Shown piece by piece: positions 21,570 through 34,391 of a DNA stretch of 64,000 nucleotides (the first letter of the stretch is position 1; each line of letters starts with the position of its first letter). Both the position numbers and the translations under genes were made by a program. The notes below the pieces were generated by a model, which ran no database searches, was not told the DNA's origin, and saw nothing but the letters and a program-made list of their open reading frames with translations. Origin of the DNA: Astrothelium macrocarpum (taxonomy: Eukaryota > Ascomycota > Dothideomycetes > Trypetheliales > Trypetheliaceae); assembly GCA_021030915.1 (NCBI GenBank), contig JAGEMR010000055.1, forward strand, positions 119,026-183,025, read 5' to 3'.

Positions 21570-23882
21570 CTATTGCTCCCAACCAGGGGTCTTTGGAGCA
21601 TCTTCCACGTCACCACCAAGCAGTCCGCCCGTCAGTCCTCTCATCCTTCGTCCTAATAGATCATCTTCACTCGCCAAGCTCACAAGGCTCTTTCTCCTTC
21701 TCTCTTGTAATGTTTGTGCTGCTTCCTCGGAATGCGCCTTATATCTTGTCATTTGCGGGCTTCTAGGTCGCGAAGGGCTTGAACTCTCGCTGGCATTTGC
21801 CTTTGGACTTGAAAGACGGACCTTGGACATGCTCATTTCCAGCGGATGGTCTTCGTCACCAGAAGATTCGGTCCGCGAGCGGAAGTGGTGACGGTGTTTG
21901 CTTTGCTGTTGCGTATGGCCATCTTCAGGGACTGATGGTTGCCCTGCGTCATTCTCGGTGTGACCAGACAAGTCATTAATGTCAGTCCGTTCAAAACATT
22001 CTTTCATCCATCGCGCACAGCGAAAAATATGACGCCAACCTTCCGGAAACACACTCACAAACTGGAGGAAACCATGGCTGATTCCTGGAATTAGACACAC
22101 TTCGACATGATCGTCTTCCTTGAAGGAGGCCCGTCCCTTCTCTAGCCCGAGCTCTTTTCGCTCTACGAAGCGTGCTAGCTTGGCCTGCCGTATTCTGCCG
22201 GCAAAGATTACAGTGTCGTCTACCAAGGGATCTCGCTCGCCAGTCAGGAAATATGTTTTTGGAAAGCGGGAAAGCAAAGCTTCAGGAGCAAGTAGTGGGC
22301 TGAGAAGAAAATCGGTAGCAAAATCGGGACGGTTATGAGGCCCAATGTAGAGGATAATCATTGCACGCATCATTTCTGGCGAGAGTATCCTGTCATTGAA
22401 ATACGAAATCATTGAGCTCATCGCAAGACGTGTCTTGAGCATCTGAGGCTTGGCCGTTTGAGAAGAAACTTGAGCATTAGTGGTGGGCTGAGCGGACGGA
22501 GGTGGTTTGATCGCATCCACAGTATGTCCGGCAGATGTGTGCACAGCACCTTTGGGCATGACCATCGGCACCTTGCCATCTCCATTCGACTGATCTTCCC
22601 TTTCGTCCTCGTCATCGGAATGATGTGGCGTACTTGGGGTGAGATTGCGGTAGTCATCGCTTTTGCGACGGAGGATACCCTGATTGACTTTGCGACTGCG
22701 TCGGTCACGGATGAGGGCCATTTGTTCGTCAGTCATCCAATTCCCAATGTTAAAATCCAAAGCTGGATAAACAAGCACTACTCCTTTTGGCAAGGGGAGC
22801 TCTCGTTCTCCCTGCCATCGTCTTGTGCTCGTGGAACCTGCTTGGAGAACCATTAATATCATGCCAACCGCAAGATTGCCTCCAGCACTATCGCCAGATA
22901 CAATGATGCTAGGCATCACTTCACCCGAGAGTCCAACACATCTACCTCGACTTGCATGAAGCATATGGTAGACGTCGTAGCACTCATTGAGAGCATGAGG
23001 ATAGGGGTACTCGGGTGCTTTCTTGTAATCCACGCTCAGGATCGGAAGACCCGTTCGCCCTGCCCAAGCTATCAACTTGTCATCATGGGCTCTCGGATCC
23101 ATAGCCACGAATCCTCCGCCAGGTATATCTAGTATAATTTTCTCATGCTTTTTCAATGCGGATAGCGGCCCATCGAAATACAGCCAAGCGTGCACTGGTT
23201 CTTTGTACGACGACTCTCTTGGTCTTCGTATCCTGATTTCTCGTGGAGGGTATCTCATAAGCCTTGGCCGTAGCAGCCTCGTGAAGAAGGCAATGTACGG
23301 AGTATTCGGCTTATCCCACGATACTCGCATATGATCGACAGTGAGCGCACCCCGAATTTTCCTTACCTTCTCATCAGCCTGCTCCGCGCAAACCATATAG
23401 AAAATGGAAAATATGATGGAACACAAATCTCTTGCCCATTTCCAACGAATGCGCATGGCGGTCCAAAATCCTGCGTCCAATGCCGTAGTAATCCATGTCG
23501 CTCGAAAATATGAACGTGTGTAGAGATTTGCGAGTGGCTCAGGGCATTCTAAGCCGACAAGCTTGCCAAAGTTGCGGGAAATGTATAGCCATAGCAAAGT
23601 GATGACCACCGTTTGCCATGCCGTGAGACGAGGAGTGAGAAGGGCGGAGAGACGTCGAACTGCTGGTGGGCCATTACGATCGCCTCTTTCTTTGATCAGC
23701 GTAGAAACAGATTACTCATGAGATGTGAACTTACTTCAAGAGGTAAACAGACCAGACCGAAACAACAGCAAGGACTTGGATTTTGCGGAACTTGACTGAT
23801 GGGCGACCCAGGACATGATCTAAAAAGCCAAAGTGTAAGCGTTAAGATGGAAATGCTATTCTCTATCTAGCATACCAATCAT
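21570..23882 (-). CDS. membrane-anchored alpha/beta-hydrolase (HSL/GDXG esterase family)
   Basis: Exons 23882-23876, 23819-23735 and 23685-21570, 735 aa. The first exon encodes only MI plus one base; introns are 56 and 49 nt. Hydrophobic segments near residues 20-35 (VLAVVSVWSVYLL) and 55-70 (VVITLLWLYIS) suggest membrane anchoring at the ER or lipid droplet. The catalytic domain follows the hormone-sensitive-lipase plan: oxyanion loop DIPGGGFV near residue 219 (usually HGGG, here PGGG), nucleophile Ser297 in SGDSAGGN, the acid in ERDPLVDD and the His in GISHGFLQF. A disordered Ser/Pro-rich insertion of about 90 residues lies between nucleophile and acid, and a long disordered tail follows. 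It is likely a lipid esterase; the substrate is unknown. Confidence 0.85.
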
Positions 23883-24556
23883 CGTTATGGACTAGCATTT
23901 CTATCAAGGCATTCAAGGCAGCCAACTCGTGAACTAAAGAAAGGGATCCGGTAAGGCCGTAGATAAAGGGCGAATGTAGGACGCAAACAAACAAGGCGAG
24001 CCGATCCGTATTCACACATTGGAGACCTGTGATTACATTCTAAGAGTCTCTCGAGATAGACCTCGCAAAAGCTGCGTTCAAGCGGAAGTTGGAAAGGAAT
24101 TCGGGTGCTGGCCATGATATCTTATTGGTCTCGTGGATGAGGTCATTTTGGCATGTGAAAGATGAGGCTGAACAACCTGAATCCCGGCCAGCGTCGGCCA
24201 GCAATCCAGCTTATAACAATGCTAAGGACTACGTTAAGCTTGAAAGCGATTCAAATTCCTTTTTCAACAAGCATATGTATGTCGCTTTCCGGGAAAAATT
24301 CTAAACTCTCCATGAAGAGATGCCACCAGGGATTGCAATAAGAAATGTCACTCGCGCCTGCGAGAGGTATATTCTAATAGCCACATGCCTCGTTAGCAGA
24401 CCTCCAAAAGTGATTAACGAGAAAATATTTGAGATTATTTCTCAACGAGTTATTCACGAATCCTACTTGCTTGCAACAGTACGGGGCCGGCCATTGTATC
24501 TTTCGCGGTCGCGAGTGACATTCTCATTGCAATCACTAGCCATGCCATCGCTTTGC
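23883..24556. other. intergenic spacer
   Basis: This 674-bp interval lies between the hydrolase start and the HMG-box gene stop, both on the minus strand. Small open frames on either strand have no support. Confidence 0.5.
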
Positions 24557-26724
24557 CTATTTCTCCTCCCCTTTACCTACATTGATTGCTCGCACCCACT
24601 CTGCAATCTCGAATGAGACCCTCCTCAACGCAGCTTGCTCGATCTTGCCGTCCCCCTTGTTCTTTTCGCGCCTCACGATTAAACATCGAATCTCTTCCTT
24701 TACTTCGAAAAACTTCTCTCTGGCCATCTCTTCCGATCCACAGTCCTTTACAAACACTGTAATATCCGGTCCTACTGTCCCACGCCACAAAGTTGCCATC
24801 CATTGCCAATGGTCAGCTGGTGAATAGGCATCGCAAATCGGCACGCGTGATGCATACGTATCCGAGGCGAAGAGCTGGTATGAAGGCACAACGATGACAG
24901 GAGTGACTTGTTGTTTAGCTTCAACTTCGCTCGGGTCATCCGAGATCTCATCAACGGCCCGCATCTGTGCCGTGCCATCCGGAAGTCGGTACCACGCCCC
25001 TCGCACAAATTTCACCATCTCCTGGCTTGTTTGGTGCCAGTCACTGACGACCTTGAGGTAATCGTCCAGACTAGTCTCCTTCGAGACCTTGCTAGTCGGC
25101 GTAATCTCACCCTCCTCGAGATCTACAGGCGTTGCTGGCGCTTCTACACCGTCAATGCCTTTGACATGAAGGTCTTTGGAATCGCTAAGATCCGCAAAGA
25201 GCCATTTTGCAAGATGCTGAACAGCCTCCAGAGTGTCGCCCTCGATTGCCACCACAGCGCCTCTGGCACGCTTCTTCAGACCGTTCCAAGGACTGGTCAT
25301 TTCAGATGTATTGCCAGGTGCGATGCTCTTCAATGGCGGCGAGATCTTGCCCAGAAGACTGATCTTGGCTAGCGAGTTCATGCCTCTGATAATAGCATCA
25401 ACGCTCTGCGGTTTGTCCACACTAGCCGAGCGGGGGCTCGTATTTTGGAGTGGTGGTAAATGCAGACTTAAATCCGGATGACTGCCTGAATGCTGCCCAG
25501 GTCGAGGTGGCGGTCCCATTGTGCTGCCTGGAAGGGAACCTCTTAAGATCGTATCTACACGAGGAAGGGATTCTCGTCGCGGATCATTGCCGCTGGGGCT
25601 AATGGCAGGGAATGGGTAAGGAGTACCAGGTTGTGGACGTCGGCCTGGAGGATGGTATGAGCCTCCCTCGTAGCGGCGGCGCTTAGCGTCAGGAGAAGTC
25701 ATTTGCAAGTCGGGCTCTTGTCGTTCGCGGAGTGCTGCCGCCTGGATTGCCGCCGTTGGCATGGGGCCTGGACGATGATTCCTGCGCCCGTGCGGAGAAT
25801 TCAAGCTCAGGTTGTTGAGCATTGGAAGGAAACGAGTAGATGCCGTCGACGCTGATCTGGAGACTGGAGTAGGTAGTACTGGATATGGAGGCGTGCTTCG
25901 CTCAGATGGTGGGGTCTGTAAGACAGGAGTGATAAAGCTGCGACCCCCACACTGGGGGCAATGGTTCTTGCTTGGGGATGTCGATGGGGAGCTAATGTCA
26001 GATGCGCTCCCTCTTCTACCTGTCCGACGTGGTTGATATCGGTAGTCAGGATATTGTTGTTGGTGGCGAAGTTTCTCTTCCTACGGAACATCGTGAGCTT
26101 AAGATGACTTGAATTGTGGACAAGTGAACCTCTGCAAGACGAGTCCACTCGTCTTTTACTTCTTGGGGCTGGGCTCGCCACTGTTCGCCAATGATCTTTG
26201 ATATTTCAGGATTGGCAAGGCCTGGATGTTGTTGAATGACTTTGGCTTGGTTGTGCTGGCGGTAAAGGATGAAAGCTACAAAGCATCAATAAGGCAGTCT
26301 CGCTCTTTGTCTCCGCCGCATACGGCATAACCAAAGAAAAGTACAAGCCACAAAAGAATGTTTCTTGTGATATGCATGAAATGGCCAACTCACCATTCCT
26401 TGGTCTGGGGATCTTGGGAGCTGGCTGGCATAGGCATAGGTGGTAGGCTGAGTCTCCAGAGCTTCCCCGACTATGACCTGAGCTCCCGGAATCACCAAAG
26501 TCTGATCTTTGGGAAGTTTCTTCGAGAGCTGTTGCTGTTCTTTTTCGCAATAGCTGGAACGGGGGTGATGACTCCGGCGTAAGTGGACTTTCTAAGGGCC
26601 CTGACATACGTCCTGGACTGGAAGACCCTCTCGGACGAAATGATAGGGATGTCATGCCATTCTTTAATGCACGAGAGAGATTTTCATGATTCTCTGGTGG
26701 ATTTGGGTAAGAAGAGTCTGACAT
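24557..26724 (-). CDS. HMG-box transcription factor
   Basis: Exons 26724-26394, 26275-26130 and 26080-24557, 666 aa. Introns are 118 nt (GTGAGT donor) and 49 nt (GTTCAC donor), both required to join the HMG box. The box spans about residues 105-175: PKIPRPRN|AFILYRQHNQ, NPEISKIIGEQWR, EEKLRHQQQYPDYRYQPRR. It belongs with the sequence-specific MAT/Ste11/Rox1-like HMG group rather than with architectural HMGB proteins. Just after the box is a CPQCGG motif that resembles half a zinc site. The rest is Pro/Ser-rich, with a C-terminal folded segment of about 200 residues. It probably binds DNA in the nucleus and may control mating, development or morphology; target genes cannot be inferred. Confidence 0.88.
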
Positions 26725-28707
26725 ACTCTAGAAATACAGATTGAATCAGGGGGGTGGTGTGTTTAGTTGTTTGTCGGAAAGACATTCAAGATGGCATCGT
26801 TTAGCCTGCGTAGATCTCGCGGACATACTGTTTCATTGGAACGTAAGCCATGTCCTATTGATATTGTCGCTGTGCCAGGTACGACGAATCAATGGTCAAG
26901 TCTGAGGGAAGCCAGTCTTTGTCTCTGATTTTCGGACATGGAAATATGGTATGGGAACAAAATTTCTTTGTAGGTCAGCGATCCAGCCATCTAAATCTGC
27001 AGATATCCTTTAAAAATCTTGGCAGGTTGTGTCGAAGGCTTGGTCCGACTGCGCATTTCTTTGTTCAGGATCCACTGAAAACGGCGGAACCATCCAAACG
27101 AAGCCGTCACCTAGTGGAGCATTCCAAACATAACAATGCAAGGAATCGCACGCAAAGCAGACAAAGGTCGCTATGGCATTCCTGAACATCGTGAAATTTT
27201 AAGTCCCATGAGATTCTTGAGAATCGTTGTTTAATATGAGACAGAAGGAAAGGAGGTTCTTCGATGATCAAAGTCCACATGAGCTTTATTTTTCATCCCG
27301 TTAAACTCATTGCAAGACTGTTATCGCGCCTTTTCTGGTTAGCAAATTGCCCTTGGTCCAACGCGGCAAGCATACCAACTCCCACTGGCTCCTTTAATCT
27401 TACATTCTTCCGCCTACCGGTCAGAAGAGCCTGAACATCGACTGGAAATCAATAAAGTTTAATTTGTGATTGCCTAAATATCTGTGTGTATCCGGGCTGG
27501 ATTATCACTGTTTGCATCTATTTCGGATTATCCGCGGGAGTTATCTGCGGATAGAATGACGATGTAGAATGCGAGACGTTGATGATGTTCTCTGGTAAAT
27601 ACGATGGCTTGCGAACCTCGTTACGAACGATCGTTGGCTCCAGTATCCTCTGATGCTGCATCCAAGCGCTGGAGGGTTGGAATTACAGGATGCAAACCGT
27701 CAAGTCGTCCTCGCCCCAAAGAAACGTATGTAACGGGATGTGTTACAGATGACATGGAAAGAAGAACCAACGATGCGCTTTTTAGCTTTTTCCATGAGTA
27801 ACATAGTTCATGAGTTTAGTCAGGTAGTTTAATTTCAAAGTACACCATTCAGCCGCAAATGTCAGTCTAAGTTTTGTCCGGAAACGCCAGAGTCTTGTCT
27901 TAACCATGATGATTTCTTAAGCCGCATTTCGACTTCAATGATAGTCTCATCTGCGTCATAACTCCCAACCCGCGCATTGTCAAGGCTGTTCGACCGATCT
28001 GACGAGATACAGGCTGCAGTGCTCTTACTCTATAGTTGTTGAGCCCAAGGCACTATTCACAGCACTTGAAGCCTGGTCTTATCTATACGCCCAGCACCGG
28101 TTCCTTCAAAACAACGATGTCTACCAACAATGTCCAGTCTTTACATTACATCTTCGTGCGGGGTATCGTACTCGGGCTCAATCTTGGAATATCCCACCTT
28201 GCCACGTAGCTTTCGTTAGGCGAAAGCCCACTCAAGCCTATCGATCGACGGGGCAATGAATCGCCCGACTGCGCCACGGTAGCCTTGGGGGCCGCTTCAG
28301 ATGAGAATGAAAGATCTATTGGACTGAATCCGTAGCGTAGAACTTGAATGTATTGAATGCGAAGTGCCTAGATGCAATGTTTGGACAACACACTGGGTAG
28401 CGCGACTTCTGATTCGAGCGTCGTCAGTCATTTGATTCTAGATGCATGATGGAGAGTCTGCCTCACTGGTGGCTTAGTAGCCTTCGCCGAGGGATTTTAA
28501 CAGACGTAAGAAGCATTGCTCTGTTTCTTCATCTCAGGCTTCTTTCCCCTTAGTTCTTCGATCGCATCTATTCTTCTTTCATCCAGAGCACCCTTTTTTT
28601 ACTTCGAAGTAGTTCGCGAGGCGAATGTACCGTATGCTTTCCCAATCTTGGCTGAGTACTCTAAGCCTTAAATAACCTGTTCATTACTGCCGCTGTTGGA
28701 CAATCTC
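26725..28707. other. 2-kb gene-free interval
   Basis: Nothing coding is supported; the 66-codon frame at 27604-27801 lacks any feature. The interval should hold the promoters of the divergent HMG-box and STAND-type genes. A search for A/B-box pairs by eye gave no tRNA. Confidence 0.5.
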
Positions 28708-31457
28708 ATGCCCAAGATGCTCGACCCAGTCACCATTAGCACGGGTGTTGGCTCGCTGCTTAAAGCATCTTATAGCATTGTCCTTGAGCTGAAAGCATTC
28801 AAAGACCGCGTGGCCATAGTGAACGATAAGTTAAACGGTCTTTTGCAGGATGTTGAAGCTCTCAACCTAGTTCTCTCATCAATGAGAGACACATTTGATG
28901 CTATTGCAGTGGGAACCAGCACCGGCCATATTAGCGACCATTGGCAGAACATCTCAAAGGCGCTAGAGAATGGCAATGAGACTCTGTCACAGCTTCGTAA
29001 TTGCATCCTGGACATTAATAGATCCAACAAGCTTCTAGATGGGCCAATTAAACAGCTCCGCCTCGATTTTGCCGCCGACAAACTGGATTTTTTTAGACAG
29101 CACATTCAGTCGTACAAAGACACCCTCCAACTCTCGCTTCAGACTGTCATATTGTAAGTGTTGCTCACTGAATATCTGATCCTTCATTCTGCTGCTATCC
29201 CTATTGCACATTGCTCTCATTATAGGCGATCAAATCGACCGGCTGACGAATGCTTTGTTACAGGTGGACTCAGCTGTCGCAGAAGCAGTCTACTGATCTC
29301 ATACTTCCGAGTGTGAACAATCTCCACGAAGAGGTTCGACGCGTTGCTTCTATCTTGAACCAACGGATTGAAGCGCTACATGGCGTGATTGCAAAACAGG
29401 CACCGAAGGATGAGAGTACCATGAGCCAGAGAGATAGCCAGTGGTTTGATGAGAGTCAAATGGTGGCCATGTGCATACTTCAAGATTGTATCCGCTCTGC
29501 ATCTAACATTGTCTCGACGGCGTCCAGTAGGATAAGCTCCGACACTGGCGCAGAAGCAAGCGTACGAGCTGGAGATTCCGAGTTTGGTGATCTCTTCCCT
29601 AGAAGATCGAATGTGATGCTTCAGCGTTTTGTCGATTCAAGACTCACGCAAGAATACGGTCGAGGAAGCACGCGGTCAGAGCTTAGATCTTTGGCAAGCG
29701 TTGCGCCATTCGATTGCGCTTCGATAGATGATCCCAATTCGGATGATGATTTGGAAGTCGACATCGCATCTGGGTTTTTGCAAAAAGCCAAAAGAATTCT
29801 CTTGACTGGTATGAAAGTTTCGAGCGATCGTTCAAAAGCAGAGCGATACCTAATTAGCTGCCTATCTCGCCTCTCGCACACGAGCTTCAATGGGCAATGC
29901 GACAAGTTTGCAGAAAATCGACGATCTGAAATTGAAGCCTTGGAGCTACTAGTGAGCATCTACTGCGAGAATTCACAGTGGTCCGACGCTCGGTTTATGC
30001 TTGTAAACAAGATGGCAGTCAAAGAGCGATTCTATTCCAAAGATGACAGCACTCTTATAGCAGATGTGCTTCTTCTAGCCCGGCTACTCCTCGAAAGCCG
30101 TAACTACGGTGAGGCTCATCTGCATGCTCGTCGGGCGCTGAAAGCGTATCGAAAGATAAGTGACGTTCGTGGATCGTCAGAGAGTATACGGCTCCTGGTG
30201 AATATCTGCATATCAGACAACAAAGAGGACGAGGCAGAGGCTTATGAGGCTCTGCTCACAAATTTCGATCCTTGTCAAAGTATTTCAGTGAAGATGGATA
30301 TCTCAGATAGCTCCAAGCCAAATCCCACTACGACACGCGAGATTGTATCAAAGGATCACGGCGATGAAGATCACAATGACTCCGACTCAGAAGAGGATCC
30401 AAACAGTAGCGCCGGTCTTCCCGCGATCGCACAAACGCCAATCAAGTTCTCGGATAGACGGCAAAAGAACTTGTCTCTGCCCACATCGAATGTTAAGCCG
30501 GCTGCTGAGCTGCCGACTGAAAAAGCGAATGTTGGTCGAAACCGCAAGCCAAAACTGATATCCCGAGGAGCGAATGAGAGAGAACCTATTTTGAAGCTTC
30601 CGCCATTCTCAGAAGAGAAGGAAGAAGAAGATGAGCATCACCAGCAGAAGCCTAAACTCGTTCCTCGGGGAGCTGATGAGCGAGAGCCCATCATAACGCT
30701 CCCACCGTTTCGAGAAGAAACAGAGCTGTCAAAGCTCATACCTCGCGGAGCAAATGAGCGCGAACCCATCTTAAAGCTACCACCATTTCCGAACGAGGAG
30801 AAGAGCCTAATGTGGGATCGCACACGGCTATGGCCGAAACGAAAGAGGCCTATCAAGACAATGAAGCCGAGGCCAGCCATACCAATCACAATAGACACAA
30901 TACTTCAAGATGAGACCAAGGAACAAGCTCTCCAAAACAATCCAGAGAAAACGCTGGATGACCCGCGAAAGTCCCGCAGTAAGAGTATTGATATTCTTGA
31001 GACACAACCTCCGGCTAAAAAGTTTTCCGGCTCAACGTCGAAACTTACGCCAAGAGCCTATGTTGATCGTCCCTCTGTTCCGATTCACAAATCTAGCGGC
31101 TCTTCAATCTTGACAATCAAAGGTTCTGCGGCCAACCCTCCTGCCAAAAAAGGATCAAAACCAAGCTTGTCGAGATTCGAGGTCTCTGCCAGATCGACAG
31201 TCTATGATGACCAGTGGTTACGCCGTAATCGAGCATGGCTTCTCACTTTGATAAATTTCACCGAATCCGACGCCACCCCGCTGCACACGTCAGAATCGAC
31301 TTCTGATCTACTATCACTTATATCTTTAGACTGTCATGGTCCGCAATGTGACAAATCATACCCTGCTTCTATCGCTTCTTCCGAAGCTCTTCCCCCCGAT
31401 TTGCGGATGGCCCATCCTGCTCTTCGTCCGGAGCGAGCAGTTGAGACCTGGATCTAA
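28708..31457 (+). CDS. protein with fungal STAND-type N-terminal domain, TPR-like region and 3-fold motif
   Basis: Model: join(28708..29153, 29264..31457), 879 aa; the 110-nt intron has GTAAGT, CTGAC and TTACAG signals. ATG 28708 or 28717 may start translation (MPKMLDPVTIST). Residues about 4-130 match the helical N-terminal domain common at the front of fungal STAND/NLR-like proteins (DPVTISTGVGSLLKASYSI). A helical TPR-like stretch lies near residues 290-400 (LADVLLLARLLLESRNYGEA type). No NACHT or NB-ARC P-loop is present, so this is not a full NLR. Residues about 577-660 carry three imperfect copies of the motif RGANEREPILKLPPF, spaced by acidic linkers, in a disordered tail. Role could be an adaptor in programmed cell death or non-self recognition, but that is inference. 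Confidence 0.75.
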
Positions 31458-33575
31458 AGTTTCATTAGGATGTAGCAGAACCGAACTGTCACGCAATTTT
31501 CTCACTTCTTACACGAGCAAGTTATTCATCTCAAGTTTTTCAACTGTATAAGAGTTCCGCGCTTAAATCTATCATTGAATTGCCGACTTCGTCATAAGAT
31601 TGACACTCATTATCATTTGTTAGGTCTTTCCGTACTCCTCAACTTCGCTTTTTGCTAAATGACAGTCTTTAAGCTCTAAGTATACTTCGGAGTCAGCAAT
31701 TATTGGAAGTCATACTATTATTGAGATAAACAAGTGTTCATACGCAAAGCACTGATCATATCATCCACCTAGCAGCCAATGAATAGATTGCTGTTCTTAT
31801 CCACCTCGATTGAGTCTTCCGTCACCGCAAAACAGATTTGTCGATGAAACGAAATGTATAGCCATGGACGTCTTTCTCCTTATTGAATTTGATAACACCT
31901 TGGACGACTTCATACTTTCGGTCTCGTATGATCTGAGGACATCCTCAAATTCTTTGTTTAAAACGTCGTACGCCTAGCCTTTGACAAGATCTTTGCCATG
32001 AACCAGTGCTTTGTATTTTCGTGCCTAGGATTCGATTGTACCGTCAGTGATGCTGACGTGCTTGAGATTGGGTCTTTCCTCTGCAGATAAGTCTCAGAGG
32101 CGAGGTAACTTATCAGAGTCCGCCAACGATTCGTCGAAGAAAGAATACGGTAGACATTGCCCCGATATCAGCGGCACGCTTTTGAGGGAGTGTGGGATAC
32201 GGCGGAGGAGCACGGTTGCGAAAGCTGCTAATTCTTTGATTCAGACGTGCATTTCGAAAGGAGCGCCGAACTTGATGGGACGCTCGCTTTCCAAAGACTT
32301 TGAAATGATTGCTTGCATGTGTACGTGGACACGTAATGGCGTAGACTGTAAGACGCACAGCGAATGTGTTCGACTGGTATGTCCTACTCGCCTTTAGGGC
32401 CTGCATAGCTCGTAAGGTTGCCAATCATACACTCCATCTCGTCGTTGAAGACAGCCAGGACCACCATGACGATGGAAACGGTGTGCTCAGCGTTGTGGGA
32501 GTCTATCCAATGAAACGTGTATGATACACTCACCATGGTGAATACTTGAAATTGAAGAACGAGGCTCCTGAGAGACCAACAGGACCGTGATGTAAGACTG
32601 GCGAAATCTTCTAGGAGTACTTTCTAGAGCGTTCGTCATATATGGGTTACTGGATGATATCCCAACATTCGTTATAGTCTTGGCATCCATGCTCGCGACT
32701 GTATTGAAGTACAGAAGATAAGTACAAAGCACTCCTCGACTTTATTTTTGTGAAGTGTCCATAGATCGACAATTGAGTCATGACACTGAAATTCCCTTCA
32801 ATCGTGAACGTGGTGATACTCTATATCCGGGAACTGCTATTGAAATAAACATCAAAAGAGCATTATAAAATTCTCGTTCAATGTTAGCGAAAGGCAAGTG
32901 ATAATAGCACAGCGGAACTCCTTAACCCAGCTACTTCTTGTCTTGACTTGCGCCACTAGCTCAACAGCTGCGAGCTTAGTGACATCAGTCTTTATCCCTA
33001 ACTGACAGCTCTCAGTCTGTCTAGCTATTCACGGCCATTCTCGAATCCGATCCAAAGTGCTACTCTCATGTTCGAGGCATGATCTTTACAGAGAGCCTCG
33101 TAGAAGAGTAGATGGACTTGCGCGTTCGACTGTCCGTTGAAGGTCGGGGAAAACGGTGAGAGATATTGAACAGGAGATCCAGCGACTGTACGGAGTACAT
33201 TCCTATCTGATGACTGATGTCAATGCGTTGGCCGAGGTCACCCATTGACGGGCACGGATGTTTGGCTTTTCCGTACCCTAGAAAAAAGCAAGACGTGAGC
33301 TCATTGCCAAAGGGAGAGAAATCGTCATGTAAAACACCAGTCGCCCCCGATCATGATGAATTGATCGATTGATTGATTGATTGATTGATTGATTTATTCG
33401 ACTTGATAGCATGGCTTTCAGTTTGTCCTACTGAGGTTTACACGAATCGCCAGCCTTACAGGAGTGATTTTGGAATAGCATAGTCAAACCACCTGCCCCC
33501 TTTTTTTTGTCCCTGTCGATTGAGTTTATTTACATCTCAATTTTACCAGCCACAGCAGCCCCTACAAATTCCAAG
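31458..33575. other. 2.1-kb gene-free interval
   Basis: Open frames on both strands are short and without recognisable content. A tetranucleotide microsatellite occurs at 33361-33395. The last part should hold the promoter of the TMEM53-like gene. Confidence 0.5.
33361..33395. repeat. (ATTG)n microsatellite
   Basis: About eight consecutive TTGA/ATTG units with one interruption near the left end (GATCGATT). It lies about 180 bp before the TMEM53-like start codon and may be length-variable between isolates. Confidence 0.85.
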
Positions 33576-34391
33576 ATGGAAGATCTCTCTACAATTGTCC
33601 ATCTTTACAAGCCTATTGCGGGAGCGCACGATAAGAGTATCCACAGCAACGTTACCACGGACTCCCCGGATCTGATCATTCTTGCAACATGGGCGAACGC
33701 AAAACTTCGGCCGATCAACAAATATATACAAGGATATCAACTGCTCTTTCCAACGGCACGAATACTAGTTATCCAAAGCCAGTTTTACGACCTTGCTTTT
33801 CGAAGCCTGCGTAGCACTCAGAAACGACTGGATCCAGCTTTTCAGGTCGTTCTTGCAGCGGCACAAGCAAATGAACGTATTCTCCTTCATTCACTCTCCA
33901 ACGGTGGGGCTTTCATATCAACTCAGCTCGCTGTAAAGTACCGTCTAGCTACAGGGAAGCCGCTTCCTGTACATGCTCATATCATTGACAGTGCTCCTGG
34001 GTCGGCGTCGATACAGAGAGGCATGGCAGCTTCAGCAGCAGCGGCTCCAAAAGGATTGTTGCGGCCGCTGTTCTTGAGCGTGCTTTATGTCTTTTGCCTG
34101 ACAATGTGGGTGACATCGCGCGTCTTCAAGACCGTCAATGTCGTGGATAGAGTAAGAAATGGGCTACTGGACAAGACTCTCCTCGGTGCGAAAAGGCAAA
34201 TTTCTTACATCTACTCAAAGACAGATGCAATCATTGGTTACGAGGAAGTAGATGAGCACGCTACTGAAGCAGTGCAAAAAGGGTTGCAAGTCAATAGAGT
34301 GGTGTACGAGAAGAGCGCACATGTAGCTCATCTCGTGGCCGATCCGGAGCGGTACTGGAGCGAGGTGAAGAAGACGTGGGAGCGGGCGTAG
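33576..34391 (+). CDS. TMEM53/DUF829 family protein
   Basis: A single exon of 271 aa from ATG 33576 (AAGATGG); the open frame upstream has no ATG. The pattern fits the DUF829/TMEM53 alpha/beta-hydrolase-like family: a first beta strand PDLIILATWANA, the LLHSLSNGGAF elbow holding the expected nucleophile-type serine, and a C-terminal AHVAHLVADPERYW with the histidine. A hydrophobic segment (LFLSVLYVFCLTMWV) near residue 175 suggests membrane association, as in nuclear-envelope TMEM53. Enzyme activity in this family is not established. Confidence 0.85.
   Translation: MEDLSTIVHLYKPIAGAHDKSIHSNVTTDSPDLIILATWANAKLRPINKYIQGYQLLFPTARILVIQSQFYDLAFRSLRSTQKRLDPAFQVVLAAAQANERILLHSLSNGGAFISTQLAVKYRLATGKPLPVHAHIIDSAPGSASIQRGMAASAAAAPKGLLRPLFLSVLYVFCLTMWVTSRVFKTVNVVDRVRNGLLDKTLLGAKRQISYIYSKTDAIIGYEEVDEHATEAVQKGLQVNRVVYEKSAHVAHLVADPERYWSEVKKTWERA

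Noticed and set aside
27604..27801. 65-codon frame starting MACEPRYERS
   Set aside because: Too short and without features or splice continuation on either side.
32047..32397. 116-codon frame in the 2-kb interval before the TMEM53-like gene
   Set aside because: No recognisable motif, unusual composition for a protein and overlapped by an equally long antisense frame.
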